A stretch of 64,000 nt of DNA from Aristolochia californica (Eukaryota; Streptophyta; Magnoliopsida; Piperales; Aristolochiaceae). Shown here in pieces: positions 50,025-63,800 of this stretch. The stretch lies in contig JARWKL010000009.1 of assembly GCA_029961685.1 (NCBI GenBank), positions 16,363,237-16,427,236 of the forward strand. The letters run 5' to 3'. The notes under the pieces are model-generated. The model saw only the letters and a program-made list of their open reading frames with translations. It made no database searches and was not told the DNA's origin. Position numbers and translations under genes: made by a program. The first letter of the stretch is position 1; every line of letters begins with the position of its first letter.

Positions 50025-53000
50025 AAGAAAAAAGTTTTCTCGTCCAAGTTTGGGAAATTCCACTAGTTCAGCAACCCCAATAGGTTGGAATTTGATAAGA
50101 AAGAGATTTTTCTACACATGCTTTAAAAAATGGATATGCATGGCTCGAAACATGTTAAAGTTGCAAATGACCCATGGATCCAAACCTTTCAAAAAGAATA
50201 AAAAACTTCTCATTAAATTCTCAAGTGAACGTGCGGTGGGATATTTAACCGAGTCAAACAAGCCATTATTTTGCCCATTAACAAAAAGCTGACCTAGCGA
50301 TCATTGATCATTGTAAACTGATTTATCATGCGTAACGGGCCACATTTTTTTAAGGAATGACTTTTGGGTTGGGATTCAACACTCAGTTTAAAATTCCCTC
50401 GCCTCCCCTTTTCCCGACGATTGCAAAACCTGATATATAAAGACTAAAACGAGTTTTAAATCCCTAAAAATTACACAAACTTTTTGGAAATATCTCTCTC
50501 CATATTTGTGCATTGTGCATTTCCATTTTAGATGTGTACATTTTTCTTAAATCAAAACTTGAGTTTTCACTTTTTCCTTCATCTCGTAGATAAAAAACAG
50601 AATAGATGACAACGAAATGAAAATTTTAGACTCTGTGTATGGAGAAAACTTAAAGCAATAACAAACGTAAGTAAAGAAAATTTATTCACACACCACAAAT
50701 GAAGAAAAAAGTTTTCTCATCCAAGTTTGGGAAATTCCACTAGTTCAGCAACCCCAATAGGTTGGAATTTGATAAGAAAGAGATTTTTCTACACATGCTG
50801 TAAAAAATGGATATGCACGGCTCGAAACATGTTAAAGTTGCAAATGACCCATGGATCCAAACCTTTCAAAAAGAATAAAAAACTTCTCATTAAATTCTCA
50901 GGTGAACGTGCGGTGGGATATTTAACCGAGTCAAACAAGCCATTATTTTGCCCATTAACAAAAAGCTGACCTAGCGATCATTGATCATTGTAAACTGATT
51001 TATCATGCGTAACGGGCCACATTTTTTTAAGGAATGACTTTTGGGTTGGGATTCAACACTCAGTTTAAAATTCCCTCGCCTCCCCTTTTCCCGACAATTG
51101 CAGAACCTGATATATAAAGACTAAAACGAGTTTTAAATCCCTAAAAATTACACAAACTTTTTGGAAATATCTCTCTCCATATTTGTGCATTGTGCATTTC
51201 CATTTTAGATGTGTACATTTTTCTTAAATCAAAACTTGAGTTTTCACTTTTTCCTTCATCTCGTAGACAAAAAACAGAATAGATGACAACGAAATGAAAA
51301 TTTTAGACTCTGTGTATGGAGAAAATTTAAAGCAATAACAAACGTAAGTAAAGAAAATTTATTCACACACCACAAATGAAGAAAAGAGTTTTCTCATCCA
51401 AGTTTGGGAAATTCCACTAGTTCAGCAACCCCAATAGGTTGGAATTTGATAAGAAAGAGATTTTTCTACACATGCTTTAAAAAATGGATATGCATGGCTC
51501 GAAACATGTTAAAGTTGCAAATAACCCATGGATCCAAACCTTTCAAAAAGAATAAAAAACTTCTCATTAAATTCTCAAGTGAACGTGCGGTGGGATATTT
51601 AACCGAGTCAAACAAGCCATTATTTTGCCCATTAACAAAAAGCTGACCTAGCGATCATTGATCATTGTAAACTGATTTATCATGCGTAACGGGCCACATT
51701 TTTTTAAGGAATGACTTTTGGGTTGGGATTCAACACTCAGTTTAAAATTCCCTCGCCTCCCCTTTTCCCGACGATTGCAAAACCTGATATATAAAGACTA
51801 AAACGAGTTTTAAATCCCTAAAAATTACACAAACTTTTTGGAAATATCTCTCTCCATATTTGTGCATTGTGCATTTCCATTTTAGATGTGTACATTTTTC
51901 TTAAATCAAAACTTTAGTTTTCACTTTTTCCTTCATCTCGTAGACAAAAAACAGAATAGATGACAACGAAATGAAAATTTTAGACTCTGTGTATGGAGAA
52001 AATTTAAAGCAATAACAAACGTAAGTAATGAAAATTTATTCACACACCACAAATGAAGAAAAAATTTTCCTCATCCAAGTTTGGGAAATTCCACTAGTTC
52101 AGCAACCCCAATAGGTTGGAATTTGATAAGAAAGGGATTTTTCTGCACATGCTTTAAAAAATGGATATGCATGCTCGAAACATGTTAAAGTTGCAAATGA
52201 CCCATGGATCCAAACCTTTCAAAAAGAATAAAAAACTTCTCATTAAATTCTCAAGTGAACGTGCGGTGGGATATTTAACCGAGTCAAACAAGCCATTATT
52301 TTGCCCATTAACGAAAAGCTGACCTAGCGATCATTGATCATTGTAAACTGATTTATCATGCGTGACGGGCCACATTTTTTTAAGGAATGACTTTTGGGTT
52401 GGGATTCAACACTCAGTTTAAAATTCCCTCGCCTCCCCTTTTCCCGACGATTGCAAAACCTGATATATAAAGACTAAAACGAGTTTTAAATCCCTAAAAA
52501 TTACACAAACTTTTTGGAAATATCTCTCTCCATATTTGTGCATTGTGCATTTCCATTTTAGATGTGTACATTTTTCTTAAATCAAAACTTTAGTTTTCAC
52601 TTTTTCCTTCATCTCGTAGACAAAAAACAGAATAGATGACAACGAAATGAAAATTTTAGACTCTGTGTATGGAGAAAATTTAAAGCAATAACAAACGTAA
52701 GTAAAGAAAATTTATTCACACACCACAAATGAAGAAAAAAGTTTTCTCATCCAAGTTTGGGAAATTCCACTAGTTCAGCAACCCCAATAGGTTGGAATTT
52801 GATAAGAAAGAGATTTTTCTACACATGCTTTAAAAAATGGATATGCATGGCTCGAAACATGTTAAAGTTACAAATGACCCATGGATCCAAACCTTTCAAA
52901 AAGAATAAAAAACTTCTCATTAAATTCTCAAGTGAACGTGCGGTGGGATATTTAACCGAGGCAAACAAGCCATTATTTTGCCCATTAACAAAAAGCTGAC

Positions 53001-55438
53001 CTAGCGATCATTGATCATTGTAAACTGATTTATCATGCGTAACGGGCCACATTTTTTTAAGGAATGACTTTTGGGTTGGGATTCAACACTCAGTTTAAAA
53101 TTCCCTCGCCTCCCCTTTTCCCGACGATTGCAAAACCTGATATATAAAGACTAAAACGAGTTTTAAATCCCTAAAAATTACACAAACTTTTTGGAAATAT
53201 CTCTCTCCATATTTGTGCATTGTGCATTTCCATTTTAGATGTGTACATTTTTCTTAAATCAAAACTTGAGTTTTCACTTTTTCCTTCATCTCGTAGATAA
53301 AAAACAGAATAGATGACAACGAAATGAAAATTTTAGACTCTGTGTATGGAGAAAACTTAAAGCAATAACAAACGTAAGTAAAGAAAATTTATTCACACAC
53401 CACAAATGAAGAAAAAAGTTTTCTCATCCAAGTTTGGGAAATTCCACTAGTTCAGCAACCCCAATAGGTTGGAATTTGATAAGAAAGAGATTTTTCTACA
53501 CATGCTTTAAAAAATGGATATGCATGGCTCGAAACATGTTAAAGTTGCAAATGACCCATGGATCCAAACCTTTCAAAAAGAATAAAAAACTTCTCATTAA
53601 ATTCTCAGGTGAACGTGCGGTGGGATATTTAACCGAGTCAAACAAGCCATTATTTTGCCCATTAACAAAAAGCTGACCTAGCGATCATTGATCATTGTAA
53701 ACTGATTTATCATGCGTAACGGGCCACATTTTTTTAAGGAATGACTTTTGGGTTGGGATTCAACACTCAGTTTAAAATTCCCTCGCCTCCCCTTTTCCCG
53801 ACGATTGCATAACCTGATATATAAAGACTAAAACGAGTTTTAAATCCCTAAAAATTACACAAACTTTTTGGAAATATCTCTCTCCATATTTGTGCATTGT
53901 GCATTTCCATTTTAGATGTGTACATTTTTCTTAAATCAAAACTTGAGTTTTCACTTTTTCCTTCATCTCGTAGACAAAAAACAGAATAGATGACAACGAA
54001 ATGAAAATTTTAGACTCTGTGTATGGAGAAAATTTAAAGCAATAACAAACGTAAGTAAAGAAAATTTATTCACACACCACAAATGAAGAAAAGAGTTTTC
54101 TCATCCAAGTTTGGGAAATTCCACTAGTTCAGCAACCCCAATAGGTTGGAATTTGATAAGAAAGAGATTTTTCTACACATGCTTTAAAAAATGGATATGC
54201 ATGGCTCGAAACATGTTAAAGTTGCAAATAACCCATGGATCCAAACCTTTCAAAAAGAATAAAAAACTTCTCATTAAATTCTCAAGTGAACGTGCCGTGG
54301 GATATTTAACCGAGTCAAACAAGCCATTATTTTGCCCATTAACAAAAAGCTGACCTAGCGATCATTGATCATTGTAAACTGATTTATCATGCGTAACGGG
54401 CCACATTTTTTTAAGGAATGACTTTTGGGTTGGGATTCAACACTCAGTTTAAAATTCCCTCGCCTCCCCTTTTCCCGACGATTGCAAAACCTGATATATA
54501 AAGACTAAAACGAGTTTTAAATCCCTAAAAATTACACAAACTTTTTGGAAATATCTCTCTCCATATTTGTGCATTGTGCATTTCCAGTTTAGATGTGTAC
54601 ATTTTTCTTAAATCAAAACTTTAGTTTTCACTTTTTCCTTCATCTCGTAGACAAAAAACAGAATAGATGACAACGAAATGAAAATTTTAGACTCTGTGTA
54701 TGGAGAAAATTTAAAGCAATAACAAACGTAAGTAATGAAAATTTATTCACACACCACAAATGAAGAAAAAATTTTCCTCATCCAAGTTTGGGAAATTCCA
54801 CTAGTTCAGCAACCCCAATAGGTTGGAATTTGATAAGAAAGGGATTTTTCTGCACATGCTTTAAAAAATGGATATGCATGCTCGAAACATGTTAAAGTTG
54901 CAAATGACCCATGGATCCAAACCTTTCAAAAAGAATAAAAAACTTCTCATTAAATTCTCAAGTGAACGTGCGGTGGGATATTTAACCGAGTCAAACAAGC
55001 CATTATTTTGCCCATTAACGAAAAGCTAACCTAGCGATCATTGATCATTGTAAACTGATTTATCATGCGTGACGGGCCACATTTTTTTAAGGAATGACTT
55101 TTGGGTTGGGATTCAACACTCAGTTTAAAATTCCCTCGCCTCCCCTTTTCCCGACGATTGCAAAACCTGATGTATAAAGACTAAAACGAGTTTTAAATCC
55201 CTAAAAATTACACAAACTTTTTGGAAATATCTCTCTCCATATTTGTGCATTGTGTATTTCCATTTTAGATGTGTTCATTTTTCTTAAATCAAAACTTGAG
55301 TTTTCACTTTTTCCTTCATCTCGTAGACAAAAAACAGAATAGATGACAACGAAATGAAAATTTTAGACTCTGTGTATGGAGAAAATTTAAAGCAATAACA
55401 AACGTAAGTAAAGAAAATTTATTCACACACCACAAATG
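50025..55438 (+). repeat. Second four-monomer repeat, two units (2,707 bp)
   Basis: Unit 1 monomers start at 50025, 50702, 51379 and 52056; unit 2 at 52732, 53409, 54086 and 54763. Shared markers in order are: CGTAGATAAAAAAC with AACTTAAAGC in the first; CTCAGGTGAACG in the second; GAAAAGAG with GCAAATAACCC and ACTTTAGTTTT in the third; and the GCATGCTCG, CGAAAAGC, GCGTGACGGG class in the fourth. The composition differs from the 35141-47994 repeat: there is a single 676-bp class monomer per unit and no GTTGAAAATAACCC. Confidence 0.85.
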
Positions 55439-58400
55439 AAGAAAAAAGTTTTCTCATCCAAGTTTGGGAAATTCCACTAGTTCAGCAACCCCAATAGGTT
55501 GGAATTTGATAAGAAAGAGATTTTTCTACACATGCTTTAAAAAATGGATATGCATGGCTCGAAACATGTTAAAGTTGCAAATGACCCATGGATCCAAACC
55601 TTTCAAAAAGAATAAAAAACTTCTCATTAAATTCTCAAGTGAACGTGCCGTGGGATATTTAACCGAGTCAAACAAGCCATTATTTTGCCCATTAACGAAA
55701 AGCTGACCTAGCGATCATTGATCATTGTAAACTGATTTATCATGCGTGACGGGCCACATTTTTTTAAGGAATGACTTTTGGGTTTGGATTCAACACTCAG
55801 TTTAAAATTCCCTCGCCTCCCCTTTTCCCGACGATTGCAAAACCTGATATGTAAAGACTAAAACGAGTTTTAAATCCCTAAAAATTACACAAACTTTTTG
55901 GAAATATCTCTCTCCATATTTGTGCATTGTGCATTTCCATTTTAGATGTGTACATTTTTCTTAAATCAAAACTTGAGTTTTCACTTTTTCCTTCATCTCG
56001 TAGACAAAAAACAGAATAGATGACAACGAAATGAAAATTTTAGACTCTGTGTATGGAGAAAATTTAAAGCAATAACAAACGTAAGTAAAGAAAATTTATT
56101 CACACACCACAAATGAAGAAAAAAGTTTTCTCATCCAAGTTTGGGAAATTCCACTAGTTCAGCAACCCCAATAGGTTGGAATTTGATAAGAAAGAGATTT
56201 TTCTACACATGCTTTAAAAAATGGATATGCATGGCTCGAAACATGTTAAAGTTGCAAATGACCCATGGATCCAAACCTTTCAAAAAGAATAAAAAACTTC
56301 TCATTAAATTCTCAAGTGAACGTGCCGTGGGATATTTAACCGAGTCAAACAAGCCATTATTTTGCCCATTAACAAAAAGCTGACCTAGCGATCATTGATC
56401 ATTGTAAACTGATTTATCATGCGTAACGGGCCACATTTTTTTAAGGAATGACTTTTGGGTTGGGATTCAACACTCAGTTTAAAATTCCCTCGCCTCCCCT
56501 TTTCCCGACGATTGCAAAACCTGATATATAAAGACTAAAACGAGTTTTAAATCCCTAAAAATTACACAAACTTTTTGGAAATATCTCTCTCCATATTTGT
56601 GCATTGTGCATTTCCATTTTAGATGTGTACATTTTTCTTAAATCAAAACTTTAGTTTTCACTTTTTCCTTCATCTCGTAGACAAAAAACAGAATAGATGA
56701 CAACGAAATGAAAATTTTAGACTCTGTGTATGGAGAAAATTTTAAGCAATAACAAACGTAAGTAATGAAAATTTATTCACACACCACAAATGAAGAAAAA
56801 ATTTTCCTCATCCAAGTTTGGGAAATTCCACTAGTTCAGCAACCCCAATAGGTTGGAATTTGATAAGAAAGGGATTTTTCTGCACATGCTTTAAAAAATG
56901 GATATGCATGCTCGAAACATGTTAAAGTTGCAAATGACCCATGGATCCAAACCTTTCAAAAAGAATAAAACACTTCTCATTAAATTCTCAAGTGAACGTG
57001 CGGTGGGATATTTAACCGAGTCAAACAAGCCATTATTTTGCCCATTAACGAAAAGCTGACCTAGCGATCATTGATCATTGTAAACTGATTTATCATGCGT
57101 GACGGGCCACATTTTTTTAAGGAATGACTTTTGGGTTGGGATTCAACACTCAGTTTAAAATTCCCTCGCCTCCCCTTTTCCCGACGATTGCAAAACCTGA
57201 TATATAAAGACTAAAACGAGTTTTAAATCCCTAAAAATTACACAAACTTTTTGGAAATATCTCTCTCCATATTTGTGCATTGTACATTTCCATTTTAGAT
57301 GTGTACATTTTTCTTAAATCAAAACTTGAGTTTTCACTTTTTCCTTCATCTCGTAGACAAAAAACAGAATAGATGACAACGAAATGAAAATTTTAGACTC
57401 TGTGTATGGAGAAAATTTAAAGCAATAACAAACGTAAGTAAAGAAAATTTATTCAGACACCACAAATGAAGAAAAAAGTTTTCTCATCCAAGTTTGGGAA
57501 ATTCCACTAGTTCAGCAACCCCAATAGGTTGGAATTTGATAAGAAAGAGATTTTTCTACACATGCTTTAAAAAATGGATATGCATGGCTCGAAACATGTT
57601 AAAGTTGCAAATGACCCATGGATCCAAACCTTTCAAAAAGAATAAAAAACTTCTCATTAAATTCTCAGGTGAACGTGCGGTGGGGTATTTAACCGAGTCA
57701 AACAAGCCATTATTTTGCCCATTAACAAAAAGCTGACCTAGCGATCATTGATCATTGTAAACTGATTTATCATGCGTAACGGGCCACATTTTTTTAAGGA
57801 ATGACTTTTGGGTTGGGATTCAACACTCAGTTTAAAATTCCCTCGCCTCCCCTTTTCCCGACAATTGCAGAACCTGATATATAAAGACTAAAACGAGTTT
57901 TAAATCCCTAAAAATTACACAAACTTTTTGGAAATATCTCTCTCCATATTTGTGCATTGTGCATTTCCATTTTAGATGTGTACATTTTTCTTAAATCAAA
58001 ACTTGAGTTTTCACTTTTTCCTTCATCTCGTAGACAAAAAACAGAATAGATGACAACGAAATGAAAATTTTAGACTCTGTGTATGGAGAAAATTTAAAGC
58101 AATAACAAACGTAAGTAAAGAAAATTTATTCACACACCACAAATGAAGAAAAGAGTTTTCTCATCCAAGTTTGGGAAATTCCACTAGTTCAGCAACCCCA
58201 ATAGGTTGGAATTTGATAAGAAAGAGATTTTTCTACACATGCTTTAAAAAATGGATATGCATGGCTCGAAACATGTTAAAGTTGCAAATAACCCATGGAT
58301 CCAAACCTTTCAAAAAGAATAAAAAACTTCTCATTAAATTCTCAAGTGAACGTGCCGTGGGATATTTAACCGAGTCAAACAAGCCATTATTTTGCCCATT

Positions 58401-60851
58401 AACAAAAAGCTGACCTAGCGATCATTGATCATTGTAAACTGATTTATCATGCGTAACGGGCCACATTTTTTTAAGGAATGACTTTTGGGTTGGGATTCAG
58501 CACTCAGTTTAAAATTCCCTCGCCTCCCCTTTTCCCGACGATTGCAAAACCTGATATATAAAGACTAAAACGAGTTTTAAATCCCTAAAAATTACACAAA
58601 CTTTTTGGAAATATCTCTCTCCATATTTGTGCATTGTGCATTTCCATTTTAGATGTGTACATTTTTCTTAAATCAAAACTTTAGTTTTCACTTTTTCCTT
58701 CATCTCGTAGACAAAAAACAGAATAGATGACAACGAAATGAAAATTTTAGACTCTGTGTATGGAGAAAATTTAAAGCAATAACAAACGTAAGTAATGAAA
58801 ATTTATTCACACACCACAAATGAAGAAAAAATTTTCCTCATCCAAGTTTGGGAAATTCCACTAGTTCAGCAACCCCAATAGGTTGGAATTTGATAAGAAA
58901 GGGATTTTTCTGCACATGCTTTAAAAAATGGATATGCATGCTCGAAACATTTTAAAGTTGCAAATGACCCATGGATCCAAACCTTTCAAAAAGAATAAAA
59001 AACTTCTCATTAAATTCTCAAGTGAACGTGCGGTGGGATATTTAACCGAGTCAAACAAGCCATTATTTTGCCCATTAACGAAAAGCTGACCTAGCGATCA
59101 TTGATCATTGTAAACTGATTTATCATGCGTGACGGGCCACATTTTTTTAAGGAATGACTTTTGGGTTGGGATTCAACACTCAGTTTAAAATTCCCTCGCC
59201 TCCCCTTTTCCCGACGATTGCAAAACCTGATATATAAAGACTAAAACGAGTTTTAAATCCCTAAAAATTACACAAACTTTTTGGAAATATCTCTCTCCAT
59301 ATTTGTGCATTGTGTATTTCCATTTTAGATGTGTACATTTTTCTTAAATCAAAACTTGAGTTTTCACTTTTTCCTTCATCTCGTAGACAAAAAACAGAAT
59401 AGATGACAACGAAATGAAAATTTTAGACTCTGTGTATGGAGAAAATTTAAAGCAATAACAAACGTAAGTAAAGAAAATTTATTCACACACCACAAATGAA
59501 GAAAAAAGTTTTCTCATCCAAGTTTGGGAAATTCCACTAGTTCAGCAACCCCAATAGGTTGGAATTTGATAAGAAAGAGATTTTTCTACACATGCTTTAA
59601 AAAATGGATATGCATGGCTCGAAACATGTTAAAGTTGCAAATGACCCATGGATCCAAACCTTTCAAAAAGAATAAAAAACTTCTCATTAAATTCTCAAGT
59701 GAACGTGCCGTGGGATATTTAACCGAGTCAAACAAGCCATTATTTTGCCCATTAACGAAAAGCTGACCTAGCGATCATTGATCATTGTAAACTGATTTAT
59801 CATGCGTAACGGGCCACATTTTTTTAAGGAATGACTTTTGGGTTGGGATTCAACACTCAGTTTAAAATTCCCTCGCCTCCCCTTTTCCCGACGATTGCAA
59901 AACCTGATATATAAAGACTAAAACGAGTTTTAAATCCCTAAAAATTACACAAACTTTTTGGAAATATCTCTCTCCATATTTGTGCATTGTGCATTTCCAT
60001 TTTAGATGTGTACATTTTTCTTAAATCAAAACTTTAGTTTTCACTTTTTCCTTCATCTCGTAGACAAAAAACAGAATAGATGACAACGAAATGAAAATTT
60101 TAGACTCTGTGTATGGAGAAAATTTAAAGCAACAACAAACGTAAGTAATGAAAATTTATTCACACACCACAAATGAAGAAAAAATTTTCCTCATCCAAGT
60201 TTGGGAAATTCCACTAGTTCAGCAACCCCAATAGGTTGGAATTTGATAAGAAAGGGATTTTTCTGCACATGCTTTAAAAAATGGATATGCATGCTCGAAA
60301 CATGTTAAAGTTGCAAATGACCCATGGATCCAAACCTTTCAAAAAGAATAAAAAACTTCTCATTAAATTCTCAAGTGAACGTGCGGTGGGATATTTAACC
60401 GAGTCAAACAAGCCATTATTTTGCCCATTAACGAAAAGCTAACCTAGCGATCATTGATCATTGTAAACTGATTTATCATGCGTGACGGGCCACATTTTTT
60501 TAAGGAATGACTTTTGGGTTGGGATTCAACACTCAGTTTAAAATTCCCTCGCCTCCCCTTTTCCCGACGATTGCAAAACCTGATATATAAAGACTAAAAC
60601 GAGTTTTAAATCCCTAAAAATTACACAAACTTTTTGGAAATATCTCTCTCCATATTTGTGCATTGTGTATTTCCATTTTAGATGTGTACATTTTTCTTAA
60701 ATCAAAACTTGAGTTTTCACTTTTTCCTTCATCTCGTAGACAAAAAACAGAATAGATGACAACGAAATGAAAATTTTAGACTCTGTGTATGGAGAAAATT
60801 TAAAGCAATAACAAACGTAAGTAAAGAAAATTTATTCACACACCACAAATG
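55439..60851 (+). repeat. Eight-monomer block, first phase (M83-M90)
   Basis: Monomers start at 55439, 56116, 56793, 57469, 58146, 58823, 59499 and 60176. Their private markers recur 5,413 bp to the right: GATATGTAAAG (55848/61261), GAAAATTTTAAGC (about 56740/62153), AAAACACTTC (about 56969/62382), TTGTACATTTCC (about 57282/62695), TTCAGACACC (about 57452/62865) and CAGCACTCAG (about 58499/63912). The monomer at 59499 is a junction. Up to 59757 it matches 55439 (CGAAAAGC); from 59808 it matches 54086 (GCGTAACGGG), so the duplicated unit really runs from about 54344 to about 59757. Confidence 0.88.
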
Positions 60852-63800
60852 AAGAAAAAAGTTTTCTCATCCAAGTTTGGGAAATTCCACTAGTTCAGCA
60901 ACCCCAATAGGTTGGAATTTGATAAGAAAGAGATTTTTCTACACATGCTTTAAAAAATGGATATGCATGGCTCGAAACATGTTAAAGTTGCAAATGACCC
61001 ATGGATCCAAACCTTTCAAAAAGAATAAAAAACTTCTCATTAAATTCTCAAGTGAACGTGCCGTGGGATATTTAACCGAGTCAAACAAGCCATTATTTTG
61101 CCCATTAACGAAAAGCTGACCTAGCGATCATTGATCATTGTAAACTGATTTATCATGCGTGACGGGCCACATTTTTTTAAGGAATGACTTTTGGGTTGGG
61201 ATTCAACACTCAGTTTAAAATTCCCTCGCCTCCCCTTTTCCCGACGATTGCAAAACATGATATGTAAAGACTAAAACGAGTTTTAAATCCCTAAAAATTA
61301 CACAAACTTTTTGGAAATATCTCTCTCCATATTTGTGCATTGTGCATTTCCATTTTAGATGTGTACATTTTTCTTAAATCAAAACTTGAGTTTTCACTTT
61401 TTCCTTCATCTCGTAGACAAAAAACAGAATAGATGACAACGAAATGAAAATTTTAGACTCTGTGTATGGAGAAAATTTAAAGCAATAACAAACGTAAGTA
61501 AAGAAAATTTATTCACACACCACAAATGAAGAAAAAAGTTTTCTCATCCAAGTTTGGGAAATTCCACTAGTTCAGCAACCCCAATAGGTTGGAATTTGAT
61601 AAGAAAGAGATTTTTCTACACATGCTTTAAAAAATGGATATGCATGGCTCGAAACATGTTAAAGTTGCAAATGACCCATGGATCCAAACCTTTCAAAAAG
61701 AATAAAAAACTTCTCATTAAATTCTCAAGTGAACGTGCCGTGGGATATTTAACCGAGTCAAACAAGCCATTATTTTGCCCATTAACAAAAAGCTGACCTA
61801 GCGATCATTGATCATTGTAAACTGATTTATCATGCGTAACGGGCCACATTTTTTTAAGGAATGACTTTTGGGTTGGGATTCAACACTCAGTTTAAAATTC
61901 CCTCGCCTCCCCTTTTCCCGACGATTGCAAAACCTGATATATAAAGACTAAAACGAGTTTTAAATCCCTAAAAATTACACAAACTTTTTGGAAATATCTC
62001 TCTCCATATTTGTGCATTGTGCATTTCCATTTTAGATGTGTACATTTTTCTTAAATCAAAACTTTAGTTTTCACTTTTTCCTTCATCTCGTAGACAAAAA
62101 ACAGAATAGATGACAACGAAATGAAAATTTTAGACTCTGTGTATGGAGAAAATTTTAAGCAATAACAAACGTAAGTAATGAAAATTTATTCACACACCAC
62201 AAATGAAGAAAAAATTTTCCTCATCCAAGTTTGGGAAATTCCACTAGTTCAGCAACCCCAATAGGTTGGAATTTGATAAGAAAGGGATTTTTCTGCACAT
62301 GCTTTAAAAAATGGATATGCATGCTCGAAACATGTTAAAGTTGCAAATGACCCATGGATCCAAACCTTTCAAAAAGAATAAAACACTTCTCATTAAATTC
62401 TCAAGTGAACGTGCGGTGGGATATTTAACCGAGTCAAACAAGCCATTATTTTGCCCATTAACGAAAAGCTGACCTAGCGATCATTGATCATTGTAAACTG
62501 ATTTATCATGCGTGACGGGCCACATTTTTTTAAGGAATGACTTTTGGGTTGGGATTCAACACTCAGTTTAAAATTCCCTCGCCTCCCCTTTTCCCGACGA
62601 TTGCAAAACCTGATATATAAAGACTAAAACGAGTTTTAAATCCCTAAAAATTACACAAACTTTTTGGAAATATCTCTCTCCATATTTGTGCATTGTACAT
62701 TTCCATTTTAGATGTGTACATTTTTCTTAAATCAAAACTTGAGTTTTCACTTTTTCCTTCATCTCGTAGACAAAAAACAGAATAGATGACAACGAAATGA
62801 AAATTTTAGACTCTGTGTATGGAGAAAATTTAAAGCAATAACAAACGTAAGTAAAGAAAATTTATTCAGACACCACAAATGAAGAAAAAAGTTTTCTCAT
62901 CCAAGTTTGGGAAATTCCACTAGTTCAGCAACCCCAATAGGTTGGAATTTGATAAGAAAGAGATTTTTCTACACATGCTTTAAAAAATGGATATGCATGG
63001 CTCGAAACATGTTAAAGTTGCAAATGACCCATGGATCCAAACCTTTCAAAAAGAATAAAAAACTTCTCATTAAATTCTCAGGTGAACGTGCGGTGGGGTA
63101 TTTAACCGAGTCAAACAAGCCATTATTTTGCCCATTAACAAAAAGCTGACCTAGCGATCATTGATCATTGTAAACTGATTTATCATGCGTAACGGGCCAC
63201 ATTTTTTTAAGGAATGACTTTTGGGTTGGGATTCAACACTCAGTTTAAAATTCCCTCGCCTCCCCTTTTCCCGACAATTGCAGAACCTGATATATAAAGA
63301 CTAAAACGAGTTTTAAATCCCTAAAAATTACACAAACTTTTTGGAAATATCTCTCTCCATATTTGTGCATTGTGCATTTCCATTTTAGATGTGTACATTT
63401 TTCTTAAATCAAAACTTGAGTTTTCACTTTTTCCTTCATCTCGTAGACAAAAAACAGAATAGATGACAACGAAATGAAAATTTTAGACTCTGTGTATGGA
63501 GAAAATTTAAAGCAATAACAAACGTAAGTAAAGAAAATTTATTCACACACCACAAATGAAGAAAAGAGTTTTCTCATCCAAGTTTGGGAAATTCCACTAG
63601 TTCAGCAACCCCAATAGGTTGGAATTTGATAAGAAAGAGATTTTTCTACACATGCTTTAAAAAATGGATATGCATGGCTCGAAACATGTTAAAGTTGCAA
63701 ATAACCCATGGATCCAAACCTTTCAAAAAGAATAAAAAACTTCTCATTAAATTCTCAAGTGAACGTGCCGTGGGATATTTAACCGAGTCAAACAAGCCAT

